Part shown: piece after piece, positions 43,415 to 52,399 of the stretch
Layout: each line of letters begins with the position of its first letter
Position numbering within the stretch: position 1 is the stretch's first letter
Source of the DNA: Paenibacillus sp. BK033
Lineage (GTDB): Bacteria; Bacillota; Bacilli; Paenibacillales; Paenibacillaceae
Assembly: GCF_004345425.1 (NCBI RefSeq)
Contig: NZ_SLVP01000005.1
Coordinates: 372,001 to 436,000 of the forward strand
Length of the DNA: 64,000 nucleotides
Direction: 5' to 3'
Notes under the pieces: generated by a model
The model's database searches: none
Told to the model about the DNA's origin: nothing
The model's input: the letters and a program-made list of their open reading frames with translations, nothing else
Position numbers and translations under genes: made by a program

Positions 43415-44850
43415 AGCTCTGGCTGAAGGTTTTCTGGTGCACGTTCTTGTTATTCGAGGTACTGTTTAACGCCTCTTCCTTTTACCTCATCAAGCATAAT
43501 TTTAATCAAAACCTGGTGAGAGAGGTCGACAGGGGGTTGGCCGACCGGCGTATGCTGTCCGATCAGATCGAGGCGAACTGGTTGTATATCAACAACTTGA
43601 ATCAGCTTTTGAATACCGCCAAGGACGATGCGGGCGATTTCTTGCAGCGCAACGCAACGAAATATTTAAGCTCTTACGACCCGGACAAGGTATCCATAGA
43701 AATTAAAGATGGCGGCGGTCAAACGGTATATACCAATTACTTCGACAACATCTCCGAACAGAGACCCGAGCTGGAGGTTAATGATCCGTCGGATACCAAA
43801 TACATGATTCGCGCCGTTGGCCACAAAAGCGTTTTGTTTGCCACGGGCTTAATCCAGTTGAACGGCCAAAACTTCAAGCTCACGTACATTCAGGACTTAA
43901 CCGACATTTACGAGGACAAGAACGCGCAAATCCGAAATTTCTTCAAGCTCAATATCGTGATTGCCATCGTCCTGGCAGCCGGTTTGTACGGTATAATCCG
44001 GTTTCTGACTCGTTCCGTCCGCATGCTCGCCAAATCCGCGCAAACGATTGCTTCCGGCCAATATTCGCATCGTGTCAGCGTGTTATCGAAGGATGAAATC
44101 GGCTTGCTGTCCGAACAGTTCAACATAATGGCCGGGGCGATCGAAGAGAAGGTAAACGCCTTGGAAATGACCGCAAGGAATAAGCAACGTTTTATTCATT
44201 ATTTAACGCATGAGTTAAAGACGCCTCTGACATCCATTATCGGGTATGCCGACTTTCTAAGAGCAACAACTTATAACGAAGAGGTATTTTATAAATCTCT
44301 CAATTATATTTACGGAGAAGGGAAACGGCTTGAAAGCCTGGCTTTCAAGCTTATGGACCTCATCCTTGTCGAAAATCATCAGCCCCGCATGACCGTTGAG
44401 GAGATGGGGCCGGTTCTGGAAGCTACTTTGCAATTCATGAGACCGCAGCTGGAAAAAGGTCAGATTCACCTATCCATGGCTGTGGAACCCATTCGTTTGC
44501 GGATGGAAAAAGATTTGATTCATATTCTCATCACCAATTTGATCGACAATTCCATTAAGGCATCAAAGGCCGGAAGCAGCATGGGGATCCGCGGGTATCG
44601 TAAGGAAGATTTCCGATATGTCATCGAAGTGCAGGATGAGGGCATCGGAATACCCGACAAAGATATGGCGAAAGTGCTTGAGCCTTTTTTTAAAGGGGAT
44701 CCGATCCGCCCGCATACGTATCATGGCGCCGGCTTAGGGCTTGCGATTAGCTCCGAAATCGTCCGTCTTCACAAGGGAGAAATCCATATTCATAGCCGCC
44801 CGAACGAAGGAACCATTGTCCAAATCGTCCTTCCCGGATTAAACAACTAA
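43411..44850 (+). CDS. Sensor histidine kinase paired with the 42755 regulator
   Basis: 479 residues. Membrane helices near 5-25 and 175-195 flank an extracellular sensor of about 150 residues; HAMP about 196-248; HisKA with His267 in THELKTPLTSIIGY; ATPase domain with VQDEGIGIP and GAGLGL. ATGA overlap with the regulator gene. The stop codon region contains the second copy of the response-regulator box, which serves the next gene. Signal unknown. Confidence 0.9.
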   Translation: MKLWLKVFWCTFLLFEVLFNASSFYLIKHNFNQNLVREVDRGLADRRMLSDQIEANWLYINNLNQLLNTAKDDAGDFLQRNATKYLSSYDPDKVSIEIKDGGGQTVYTNYFDNISEQRPELEVNDPSDTKYMIRAVGHKSVLFATGLIQLNGQNFKLTYIQDLTDIYEDKNAQIRNFFKLNIVIAIVLAAGLYGIIRFLTRSVRMLAKSAQTIASGQYSHRVSVLSKDEIGLLSEQFNIMAGAIEEKVNALEMTARNKQRFIHYLTHELKTPLTSIIGYADFLRATTYNEEVFYKSLNYIYGEGKRLESLAFKLMDLILVENHQPRMTVEEMGPVLEATLQFMRPQLEKGQIHLSMAVEPIRLRMEKDLIHILITNLIDNSIKASKAGSSMGIRGYRKEDFRYVIEVQDEGIGIPDKDMAKVLEPFFKGDPIRPHTYHGAGLGLAISSEIVRLHKGEIHIHSRPNEGTIVQIVLPGLNN

Positions 44851-44861
44851 TTTACAACTTG
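44843..44861 (+). promoter_or_regulatory. Response-regulator box 2, before secreted-protein gene
   Basis: Exact copy of the 19 bases at 42670-42688 (ACAACT-aattt-ACAACT). It overlaps the kinase stop and lies about 30 bases before TATAAT (44888-44893), an activator-type position for the gene at 44953. Confidence 0.6.
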
Positions 44862-44952
44862 CCGATAGTTTGGAAATATGACGCTTTTATAATGAAGTTG
44901 CAAGTAGGAACTGCGCACTCCAAACGCAAATCACATATCCGGAGGGAATAAC

Positions 44953-45759
44953 ATGAAACTTCTTGAAACAGTCAAAAACAAAAAAATAACCGGCACAATC
45001 TTGGCATCGGCGCTTGTGATCGGAAGCTTCGGCACCATTACCGCATTCGCGGCAAACGGGAGCGACGCGATTCCGAAAAACACGGTCATTACGGCATCCG
45101 CGCCAGCTGAATCGCCGGTCGTCGCGGATATAACCCAAGGTACTATCGAATACAGCAAGGATACTTATTCGAGAACCGACGGCAGTCAGAACTTTACCTT
45201 GGAGCACTGGTTTGATCCGCAAACGAAGGATTTCAGATCGGATCTCATGGAATACTCGTCCGAGCATCAGCTGGTGCGTTATCAAAGCACTTACTATCTT
45301 AACGGCTTTAACGAATTGGTCGTCATTCAACGGGACAAGGACGGTAAACCGTTAAGTGCAAAAACGCTTCAAAGATCGGATGATCCTACGGCTTTCGAAA
45401 AATTGGACCAAAAGAATCTCGCTTTTAGCGGGGTGAAGAATAATTACAAAGCCAGCTACTGGACTTCCGTTGGCACTGAACAAGCTGCGGATGGAAAGAC
45501 CTTGAATAAGATTATGGACAGCTATCAATCCTATATCGATGACAATACGCAAGCTAATATGCAGTACGTTGTGTATCTCGATCAGGAATCCGGCCTTCCG
45601 GCGAAAGAAGAGCTTTATGAAGATTCCACGGGTACATTCAAGCTCTTCAGTTCCGATACGAACGAATACAAATACGTTGCAAATGACAGCTCCATCTTCC
45701 ATGAAGACGGGGTAACGCCTACCCCGGTCAAAACCGGTGCCGAAGCATTCGCCAAATAA
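44953..45759 (+). CDS. Secreted protein of unknown function, likely target of the 42755 regulator
   Basis: 268 residues. Signal peptide ending at AFA-A (about residue 34). The mature part, rich in Tyr, Asp and Thr, has repeating beta-strand-like segments (FTLEHWFDPQTKDFRSD, QLVRYQSTYYLNG, YVVYLDQESGLPAKEELYED) reminiscent of RseB/LolA-like beta folds, but no family is firmly recognised. GGAGG ribosome site. Its promoter carries the response-regulator box, so it is probably an output or feedback component of that two-component system. Confidence 0.65.
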   Translation: MKLLETVKNKKITGTILASALVIGSFGTITAFAANGSDAIPKNTVITASAPAESPVVADITQGTIEYSKDTYSRTDGSQNFTLEHWFDPQTKDFRSDLMEYSSEHQLVRYQSTYYLNGFNELVVIQRDKDGKPLSAKTLQRSDDPTAFEKLDQKNLAFSGVKNNYKASYWTSVGTEQAADGKTLNKIMDSYQSYIDDNTQANMQYVVYLDQESGLPAKEELYEDSTGTFKLFSSDTNEYKYVANDSSIFHEDGVTPTPVKTGAEAFAK

Positions 45760-45766
45760 TGCCGTT

Positions 45767-45797
45767 AAGCCCTCGCCGTAAAGGTGAGGGCTTTCTT
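45767..45797 (+). terminator. Terminator after secreted-protein gene
   Basis: AAGCCCTCgCC/GGtGAGGGCTT stem with T-rich tail. Confidence 0.8.
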
Positions 45798-45866
45798 GGA
45801 TGTATTTTTTTCCAGATATTAAGAGATACTTTACCTGAGTATTTGACGTATAGGAGAGGAGTAACC

Positions 45867-46268
45867 ATGAGCATTCAACGCATTATAATAATTGTCCCTC
45901 TCGTTTGTTTTCTGATTCTGTCTTCAAGGTCATATGCAAATGCTGATCCGAATCCTAAATTAGATGCACTTGAGAAAGCGATGTTGCAGGAACTAAACCC
46001 CGTGATAAAGAGCTCGCTTCAGCAAATTTATAACGAAAGATATCCTCAATTTAATGGAGAGAGGATCATTTCGATCAATGAACATTTTACGATAAAAAAG
46101 AACGGCAGCCGCACCCTCCCTGTTGATGCCATTCACGGGGCGCAATACTTTGAAATAGAAGTAGAGCTGAGCAGGCCTGACGGAGAACGCATACAGCTCT
46201 TGTTAAAAAATGACGGCCCCGACAACAGCTATGCGTTGAAAGCTTATAAAATAATAGCAGCTCCGTAA
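45867..46268 (+). CDS. Small secreted protein, DUF3888-like
   Basis: 133 residues from ATG 45867 (AGGAGAGGAG upstream). N-terminal signal-like helix (residues 5-25, cleavage near SYANA). Mature part SLQQIYNERYPQFNGERI then FEIEVELSRPDGERIQLLLKNDGP resembles DUF3888 proteins of Bacilli. AT-richer than its neighbours, perhaps a recent arrival. Bounded by terminators on both sides. Function unknown. Confidence 0.55.
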   Translation: MSIQRIIIIVPLVCFLILSSRSYANADPNPKLDALEKAMLQELNPVIKSSLQQIYNERYPQFNGERIISINEHFTIKKNGSRTLPVDAIHGAQYFEIEVELSRPDGERIQLLLKNDGPDNSYALKAYKIIAAP

Positions 46269-46274
46269 TATCTG

Positions 46275-46301
46275 ATGCCGCGTATATCGCGGCATTTTTT
46301 T
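46275..46301 (+). terminator. Terminator after DUF3888-like gene
   Basis: ATGCCGCG/CGCGGCAT stem, T7. Confidence 0.85.
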
Positions 46302-46380
46302 GTTGAATCCGCTTCACGATTTCATGCGCAGGGTATATATCTAAAAATTCACGTTAAATAGAATGCGAGTGTGATTTGCT

Positions 46381-47067
46381 ATGGATTACGGAATGATATC
46401 AGTGAAGCTCATCACGGGTTTCTTTGGCCTGTGGTTCATGACCAAGCTGCTCGGCAAGAAGGAGATTTCCCAGCTGACGCCGTTCGACTTCGTCTCGTCG
46501 CTAATGTTAAGCGAGCTTGTGGGAAATACGGTCTATGACCGCGATGCGCATTTCTCGATGCTCTTATACGCCCTCGCATTATGGATGGCGTTATCGCTAG
46601 CCTTGGAGAAGGCGGTTCAGCTTATCCCCGCTTTATCCATACCGCTAAACGGCAGACCTGATATCATCATTCGCGACGGCGTAATAGACGTTAAGGCAAT
46701 GAAACGGAACCGTCTGGATATGCATCAGGTCGGGATGCTTCTGAGAGAGCAGGGAGTCTTCACCGTTCGCGAGGTTGCGTTTGCGGTATTTGAACCCAAC
46801 GGAAGCCTTAGCGTGATGAAGAAGCCCGGCCAAGAGCCCCCAACTCGGGAAGAACTAGGTGTACCGGTGCCATCTACCGGACTTCCGCGTATTCTTATCG
46901 AACAAGGCAAGCTGCAGCGCGGCGAGCTTCGGGATATTGGACGCAGCGAGGAATGGTTGCTGGCTCAGTTGAAAGAACAAGGCATTGACCGCATCCAAGC
47001 CGTCTATTACGCCGAATGGTCGGAGGAGGAGGGCATGCATTTCCAGTTGAAAAAGTCTATAGGGTAA
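46381..47067 (+). CDS. DUF421 membrane protein (YetF-like)
   Basis: 228 residues. Three N-terminal membrane helices with the family signature WFMTKLLGKKEISQLTPFDFV and LSELVGN, then a two-lobed cytoplasmic domain (NGRPDIIIRDGVID, RNRLDMHQVGMLLREQGVFTVREVAFAVFEPNGSLSV). Bacillus YetF/YdfS/YkjA homologues are spore-membrane proteins linked to spore water content and resistance. The ribosome site is weak. Monocistronic. Confidence 0.85.
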   Translation: MDYGMISVKLITGFFGLWFMTKLLGKKEISQLTPFDFVSSLMLSELVGNTVYDRDAHFSMLLYALALWMALSLALEKAVQLIPALSIPLNGRPDIIIRDGVIDVKAMKRNRLDMHQVGMLLREQGVFTVREVAFAVFEPNGSLSVMKKPGQEPPTREELGVPVPSTGLPRILIEQGKLQRGELRDIGRSEEWLLAQLKEQGIDRIQAVYYAEWSEEEGMHFQLKKSIG

Positions 47068-47196
47068 AATCTATCCTTTCAAATGGACATAACCGTGCGA
47101 TTTATGGTGAAATGAAGTAGACAAAGAAGGCATTTCTACTCTAACAAAGAATACTATTATCGAATGCGAAAGTTAACGGACAAGGAGAGCGGAGAC

Positions 47197-47958
47197 ATGA
47201 GAATCGATCTTTCTGGAAAAGTAGCTTTGGTGACGGGGGCGACCGGCGAGCTTGGCCGAGTCATCGCGCGTACCCTCGCGGAGTGCGGAGCAGACATCGC
47301 CTTGCATTATCATAGTAACGAAGCAAAAGCGGCCGAACTAAAGAGCAGTATCGAAGCGATAGGAAGACGCGCGGTTGCGATTAAAGCGGACGTGACGAAG
47401 CAGGATTCTATCGCTGCGCTGCAACAATCCGTCGTATCGAGCTTGGGTCAGGCGGATATCGTAGTGGCAAATGCGGTCGTTCAGTACAAATGGACTTCCG
47501 TACTGCAGCAGCCGGCCGAGGACTATGCGAGCCAATTCGAGTCCTGCGTCATGCAAAGCGTGTATTTAGCAAAAGCGTTCATTCCTGCCATGATCGAGAA
47601 GAAGTCCGGCCGTTTCATCGGCATCAACACGGAATGTTCAATGCAGAACTTCCCGACGCAATCGGCTTATGTAGCCGGAAAAAGGGGCATGGACGGCGTT
47701 TACCGCGTGCTCGCCAAGGAAGTTGGCGAACATCAAATAACGGTCAATCAAATTGCTCCAGGCTGGACAATCAGCGAGCGCGAGCGTACGAACGGCATGG
47801 ATGAAAGCGATAATTACATCAAGAACGTTCCACTAAAGAGACGCGGCACCGACCAGGAGATTGCGAATGCGGTCGCATTCCTTGCCTCGGATTTGTCGAG
47901 CTATATCACCGGGGCCTATATCCCCGTTAGCGGCGGCAATGTCATGCCGACGATATAA
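47197..47958 (+). CDS. SDR family oxidoreductase with altered cofactor motif
   Basis: 253 residues from ATG 47197 (AAGGAG upstream). The Rossmann loop is TGATGELG, with Glu at the sixth place where TGxxxGxG has Gly, and the NNAG motif is changed to ANAVV. Catalytic Tyr and Lys (YVAGK) remain and the C-terminus ends in VSGGN. These changes suggest an altered cofactor or substrate site, or a divergent subfamily. No pathway genes adjoin. Confidence 0.8.
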   Translation: MRIDLSGKVALVTGATGELGRVIARTLAECGADIALHYHSNEAKAAELKSSIEAIGRRAVAIKADVTKQDSIAALQQSVVSSLGQADIVVANAVVQYKWTSVLQQPAEDYASQFESCVMQSVYLAKAFIPAMIEKKSGRFIGINTECSMQNFPTQSAYVAGKRGMDGVYRVLAKEVGEHQITVNQIAPGWTISERERTNGMDESDNYIKNVPLKRRGTDQEIANAVAFLASDLSSYITGAYIPVSGGNVMPTI

Positions 47959-47972
47959 AATCGTATTTAAAT

Positions 47973-48005
47973 GCAGTCGATCTAAAGAGATCGGCTGTTT
48001 TTTTA
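47973..48005 (+). terminator. Terminator after SDR gene
   Basis: CAGtCGATCT/AGATCGgCTG stem, T7; convergent kinase gene follows on the other strand. Confidence 0.8.
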
Positions 48006-48064
48006 TGGTCTTTTTTAATTATAGGCTTATAGAGGGCCAGAGGTGATGAAATCTGAGAAAGTGT

Positions 48065-49336
48065 TCAGACCAGATTGGCCGATGTCTGACTTTCAGGCTG
48101 CGTTAATGGCAATGTGATGAAATACGCGGTACCGACGCCTTCTTTGCTGCGCACCTCAATCTTGCCGTTCATGCCCCGAATGACGCTGAAGAGGACCATC
48201 GTTCCGAGACCGGTGCCTTTGTCTTTGGTCGTATAATAGGGTGCCCCAAGCCGTTTGAGCTGTTCCTCGTTCATGCCGATGCCGGTATCGGCAATCGAGA
48301 TGGTGACGGTTTTATTCGGCTCGTTGACCGTGTAAGTCATGGTAAGCTTCCCCCCGTCGGGCATCGCCTCGATCGCGTTTTTACCGATATTGATAATGGC
48401 TTGCCTGAACTTGGATGTGCTGCCGTACACCGTCGCGTGTACCTTTAAGTCCGTCACGATCTCGACGTTCTGCATATTCGCGTAGGAACTTAAAATTTGA
48501 GCTGACTTGGAGAGCGCCTGATCCAGTTCAATTGGCTCGAGTCTCTCAATCTGTGGCTTGGCGAGCGATAAGTAATCGGAAATAATCGCTTCCGCCCGGT
48601 CCAGCTCCTCAAGCGTAATAGCGGAGAACTCTTTACGCTTACTTTCGTTTAGCCCAGGATCGGACAACAGCTGGATGAAGCCGCGCACGGACGTTAACGG
48701 GTTGCGTACCTCATGCGCAACGGATGCCGCGATTTCGCTGACGACCTTCATTTTCTCCGCTTGGATAATTTCCTCTTGCATCCGATTTTGCGTGCGAATC
48801 ATCTCAATCATAAACACCAGCATAACCGCCATGATGCACTGCACGAGGATAATAGGCAGGCTTGGAACAAACGAAGACATAAAGAAGGTTTCCTTGCCTT
48901 CGAACAGGGCGTACAAATTGACGACCGATACGCGCATAAAGAAACAAACTCCGCAAACAAGCAGCATTCTTTGCTTGGCGCCGGCTTTTTCGTACATTTT
49001 AAATAGAAATAACAATACGCCAATTGTCGGCAGCAGGGAGAGGAAGTAATGAAATAGTTCGATGCCGCCTAACAGCTGCCTATACGCCAGCATGCTGCCA
49101 AATAAGAGCAGTGTCGTATAAATGCCGCCGTAGAGTGAACCGATGACAAGCGGAATGGCTCTAAAATCGAGCACCGAGTCGAGGATTATGACCGGAAACG
49201 TCATTGTAATGATAAGGGGAATCAAAAATAAAACGTAAACGAAAAACGGATGCTTACGTTTATAGAAGGGTCTGTAGAAAATCAAAGGCAGGAAAATGAT
49301 AAAAGCGTTGAGGATAAAGTCGGAATGAGAGATCAT
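48065..49336 (-). CDS. Orphan membrane histidine kinase, KinB-like
   Basis: 423 residues. Five to six membrane helices (about 8-190) of the 5TM-LYT type, no PAS domain, HisKA with His208 in VAHEVRNPLTSVRGF, and an ATPase domain with IADTGIGMNEEQL and KGTGLGTM. KinB has this layout. No response regulator adjoins, so it probably feeds the Spo0F-Spo0A phosphorelay. Different from the PAS-containing kinase at 33281 but clearly of the same group. Confidence 0.85.
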   Translation of the reverse strand: MISHSDFILNAFIIFLPLIFYRPFYKRKHPFFVYVLFLIPLIITMTFPVIILDSVLDFRAIPLVIGSLYGGIYTTLLLFGSMLAYRQLLGGIELFHYFLSLLPTIGVLLFLFKMYEKAGAKQRMLLVCGVCFFMRVSVVNLYALFEGKETFFMSSFVPSLPIILVQCIMAVMLVFMIEMIRTQNRMQEEIIQAEKMKVVSEIAASVAHEVRNPLTSVRGFIQLLSDPGLNESKRKEFSAITLEELDRAEAIISDYLSLAKPQIERLEPIELDQALSKSAQILSSYANMQNVEIVTDLKVHATVYGSTSKFRQAIINIGKNAIEAMPDGGKLTMTYTVNEPNKTVTISIADTGIGMNEEQLKRLGAPYYTTKDKGTGLGTMVLFSVIRGMNGKIEVRSKEGVGTAYFITLPLTQPESQTSANLV

Positions 49337-49511
49337 GAGCTGTTCCTTTCGTGAGTGCTAGCCATTGTTTTCGAGAAAAGAACTGTCATTTCCTTCAAAC
49401 CGGGGAGTTAATTTTATATGAATAATATGCCATGCTCGTTGGTTTGGTTTGTTGTTTTTTTCAAACAAATAAATCATATGCACTTTAACTAGATTAGAAT
49501 TTCACTTGATG

Positions 49512-49544
49512 CAAAAAAGGCTGCCGCTAAGCCCGGCAGCCTTA
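49512..49544 (-). terminator. Terminator after alpha-galactosidase
   Basis: On the minus strand GGCTGCCG/CGGCAGCC stem followed by TTTTTT. Confidence 0.85.
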
Positions 49545-49565
49545 TTAAGCTATAGAACGGTTTAA

Positions 49566-52058
49566 TTAAGGCGAAACCCGAATGGAATCAAGCAGCATGT
49601 ACGTACCGGATTTCTTCACGGCTTTGAGCGTATGGCTTCCGCTTGCTAAGCCCGTTGTCTGGTAAACGACTTGATTAACCTGCCGGGCGGTACTCGACGT
49701 GTTGACCGTGGTCTGGAAGACGTTGTCAATATAGATGTCGACATTACCCTGGGACGCGTCTTTCTCCGTAATGAGCTCGACGCCCGTACCGGAGAACGTA
49801 AATTGTAAAGAATCGTTGTTCGTCTGGGTGAAATGCACGTCATTATTATAATCGCCGAAACCGCGGTTGCTGTTCAGCGACCAAGAGCCGGTGTAGACAA
49901 TGGCAGGGTCAGTGTCGTTGTACTGAATGCGCGGGCTTTTGATTTTGAACTGGTCAAGCAGCATGTAAGTGCCGGATTTTTTCACGGCTTTAATTGTATG
50001 AGTACCGCTCGGAAGCCCACTGATGCTGTACACGGTTTGCTGCACGAGGCGCGAGGGACTATAGGTATTCACGGTTTGCTTGAAAACATTGTCGATGTAG
50101 ATATCGACGTCGCCTTGGGACGAGTCCTTCTCCGTCACGAGGTCGATGCCTGTGCCGTTAAACGTGTATTGTACGGAATCGTTGTTAGTCTGCGTGAAGT
50201 GGACATCATCCTGATAGTCGCCGAAGCCTCGTGCACTGTTTAGCGACCAAGCGCCGGTATACGTGATGGCCGGATCCGTATCGTTCACCGGGAGCGGCGA
50301 AGCCACGTAGAAACGAAGCTTGTCAAACAGCATGTAGGTGCCGGATTTCTTGACAACTTTCACCGTATGCGTGCCGTTCGTCAGTCCGCTAATGCTGTAC
50401 ACGGTTTGCTGCGACTGCCTCACGCTGTTATAGGTATTGACCGTTCCTTTTAATACGTTGTCGATATAGACATCTACATTACCTTGATCGGGAGATTTTT
50501 CGGTGATCAAGTCAAATCCGGTGCCCCGGAAGGTATATTCAAACGCATCGTTATTCGTCTGAGTAAAATGCACGTCGTCCTGATAATCCCCGAGTCCGCG
50601 GTTGTAGCTGCGCTGCCAAGCACCCGTATATTTAACGCCCGTATCATCGTCATTAGCGGTCATGGAGCCGCCGGCAGCTGTCACTTTGAATAGCCGCGAT
50701 GCATGAGACGGCAAATTAACGGAGCTGTATCCCGCATTAAACGTACCGAGTTCGCTGTGGCTCCACAAATCGCGTACCGTCCCCGCGCCGTTCAGGCCAA
50801 TGTCGTTCCAGTTAACCGTCACCGTCGCCGCCGAGGCGCCAAGATTAAACAATCCTACCGTATACGTTCCGTCGCCGTTGTTGGCATACCAGACTTGCTG
50901 ATTGGATGCGGTGGATACGGGATGAGCCGGCCTGCCCGCTTGGTTGACGGCGATCACTTCATCGTTCGTCAATAGCGACAGGCCAAAAGCGTCAAGGTTG
51001 GTCAAATCGTTGCCCGTATACAGCTGTGCCGAGGACATCGCCCACAGGGACATCGCCGTCTGCCGTTCGTCCTGCGTCAAACCGTCCATCGCGCCGTTGC
51101 CGACATTAAGCGAGTCGAAGTCGTTCCAGCCGCCCGGGCCAGCGTCCCGCCACCAGACAGCGGCATCCGGGAACAGCCTTGCGATGTTCGGCCAGCTCGT
51201 CAGCGCCGTATTAACGCAGTAGCATTCAACGTCCCAATCGACGCGCCACCCGTTGGCGTATTGCTTCCACGTATCGACGTAATTGTGGTCGAGCGCCCAC
51301 GAGATTTCGAACCAGATCCCGCGCGAGCTTAATGCCTGCGACCAGGCAGCCACGTCGCCGCGGGCGTCGATCGAAGTATCGTTATGCCCGGAACCTGGGG
51401 TAACGCTGTCGAATTTCACGAAGTCGACGCCCCATGAATCGATCAGATCCACGATTGAATCAATGTACTTTTGCGCGCATGCGTTACTGAAGTCGATTTT
51501 GTAATCCAACCCCCAATAATCCGCGGTAGTGAGCGGTTGGACGGCAATGTCCTGCATCGAGCAGCCCGGCGCGCCGTAGATCGGAAGATCGGCGTTGTAC
51601 GCTTGAGGGGAAAGTCCCGGAATGAAATACAGGCCGAACTTCTGTCCGTTGGCATGCACGTAATTGATGACGTCGGTCAATCCGTTCGGATAAAGCGTGG
51701 CGCTCGGCACGGGCCGCCCGTAACCGTCAAGGCCGCCATTCCAACCCGCATCCACGTTAATGTACTCATACCCGTGCGATTGCAGCTTCTGATGCATGGC
51801 GTCTGACTGTGCTTTAATTTGCGCCGCCGTGATCCAAGCGCCATTGCCGGAATACACCTGCATGCTGTAGCTGCTCCAGCCCATTAGGGGCTTTTGCGCT
51901 AATCCGTTATTTGCCGCTTCCGCGAAGCGCGGCTGCAGGAAGCCGTAACCTCCGAAGACAACCGTCAGAAGCAAGGCGAGTCCCAAGACAATCCCGCCTG
52001 CCGGTTTGACCGATGCAACCATTTTTGCGCCGATCCTCTTTACGAGCTTTGCTTTCAT
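49566..52058 (-). CDS. Secreted GH27 alpha-galactosidase with three tandem C-terminal modules
   Basis: 830 residues from ATG 52058 (AAAGGAG upstream; an upstream in-frame ATG only adds a poor signal). Signal peptide ends near AEA-A (residue 48). GH27 barrel about 55-380: PLMGWSSY, nucleophile Asp217 in DFVKFD, probable acid/base Asp276 in WRVDWD (aligned with human Asp231), GGWNDFDSLNVGN. Then a beta domain to about 460, and three copies of a 115-120 residue module (about 470-585, 593-706, 714-828) sharing GDYQDDVHFTQTNND and KAVKKSGTYMLLD. It removes terminal galactose outside the cell. Two cre sites flank its promoter. Confidence 0.9.
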   Translation of the reverse strand: MKAKLVKRIGAKMVASVKPAGGIVLGLALLLTVVFGGYGFLQPRFAEAANNGLAQKPLMGWSSYSMQVYSGNGAWITAAQIKAQSDAMHQKLQSHGYEYINVDAGWNGGLDGYGRPVPSATLYPNGLTDVINYVHANGQKFGLYFIPGLSPQAYNADLPIYGAPGCSMQDIAVQPLTTADYWGLDYKIDFSNACAQKYIDSIVDLIDSWGVDFVKFDSVTPGSGHNDTSIDARGDVAAWSQALSSRGIWFEISWALDHNYVDTWKQYANGWRVDWDVECYCVNTALTSWPNIARLFPDAAVWWRDAGPGGWNDFDSLNVGNGAMDGLTQDERQTAMSLWAMSSAQLYTGNDLTNLDAFGLSLLTNDEVIAVNQAGRPAHPVSTASNQQVWYANNGDGTYTVGLFNLGASAATVTVNWNDIGLNGAGTVRDLWSHSELGTFNAGYSSVNLPSHASRLFKVTAAGGSMTANDDDTGVKYTGAWQRSYNRGLGDYQDDVHFTQTNNDAFEYTFRGTGFDLITEKSPDQGNVDVYIDNVLKGTVNTYNSVRQSQQTVYSISGLTNGTHTVKVVKKSGTYMLFDKLRFYVASPLPVNDTDPAITYTGAWSLNSARGFGDYQDDVHFTQTNNDSVQYTFNGTGIDLVTEKDSSQGDVDIYIDNVFKQTVNTYSPSRLVQQTVYSISGLPSGTHTIKAVKKSGTYMLLDQFKIKSPRIQYNDTDPAIVYTGSWSLNSNRGFGDYNNDVHFTQTNNDSLQFTFSGTGVELITEKDASQGNVDIYIDNVFQTTVNTSSTARQVNQVVYQTTGLASGSHTLKAVKKSGTYMLLDSIRVSP
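49580..50650 (-). repeat. Three tandem protein-module repeats within alpha-galactosidase
   Basis: About 360-base units encoding the three modules; the protein copies are so similar that a recent expansion is likely. Each has a QTNND, a GTGxxLxTEK and a KKSGTYMLxD segment. Confidence 0.75.
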
Positions 52059-52130
52059 GAATTCTGCTCCTTTGCATGGATAGGATATAATCAAAAAAGC
52101 GAATCCCGCCGATTGAGGGGACATCAAGCA

Positions 52131-52144
52131 AGATAGCGCTTTCT
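52131..52144 (-). promoter_or_regulatory. cre site downstream of alpha-galactosidase promoter
   Basis: Minus-strand AGAAAGCGCTATCT, 13 of 14 positions of cre, at about +2 to +15 relative to the predicted start; roadblock or promoter-occluding position. Confidence 0.6.
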
Positions 52145-52152
52145 TTGCTCCG

Positions 52153-52182
52153 ATCATAGTAGCTTCGACGACTTTCGGACAA
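52153..52182 (-). promoter_or_regulatory. Sigma-A promoter of alpha-galactosidase
   Basis: Minus strand TTGTCC (52182-52177), 18-bp spacer, TATGAT (52158-52153). Start of transcription near 52146. Confidence 0.45.
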
Positions 52183-52208
52183 GGTACAGTTAAGCGCTTA
52201 CAGGTACA
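52182..52208 (-). promoter_or_regulatory. Upstream cre with flanking direct repeats at alpha-galactosidase promoter
   Basis: A palindromic cre-like TGTAAGCGCTTAAC (minus, 52202-52189; 12 of 14 on either strand) is flanked by two AGGTACA copies (plus, 52182-52188 and 52202-52208) 20 bp apart, about two helical turns. The repeats abut the -35 region and look like an activator site. Confidence 0.45.
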
Positions 52209-52399
52209 ATTTTCCTGATTTCGTTGAGAGAGGGGAACATTCGAGAAATTCCCAATCGGAATGGCTTTGCATTGCGCAACGATGTCAGGATCTCGGAAGA
52301 TCGACCGATTGAATGAAGTCGTAAGCGAGCTTTAAATGCTAGCAAAGCCTTCAAACGAGGTCTGCGAGAAGAGAAACTTGGTACAACTGTAAACTCACG
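52209..52399. other. Remainder of the 52059-52610 intergenic region
   Basis: Between the alpha-galactosidase control region and the kinase remnant I see no supported gene. It may hold further degraded kinase sequence that I could not read. Confidence 0.4.

Noticed and set aside
49580..50650. CRISPR-like or DNA-level satellite repeat
   Set aside because: The repetition follows the reading frame and codes for three protein modules; there are no short spaced repeats.
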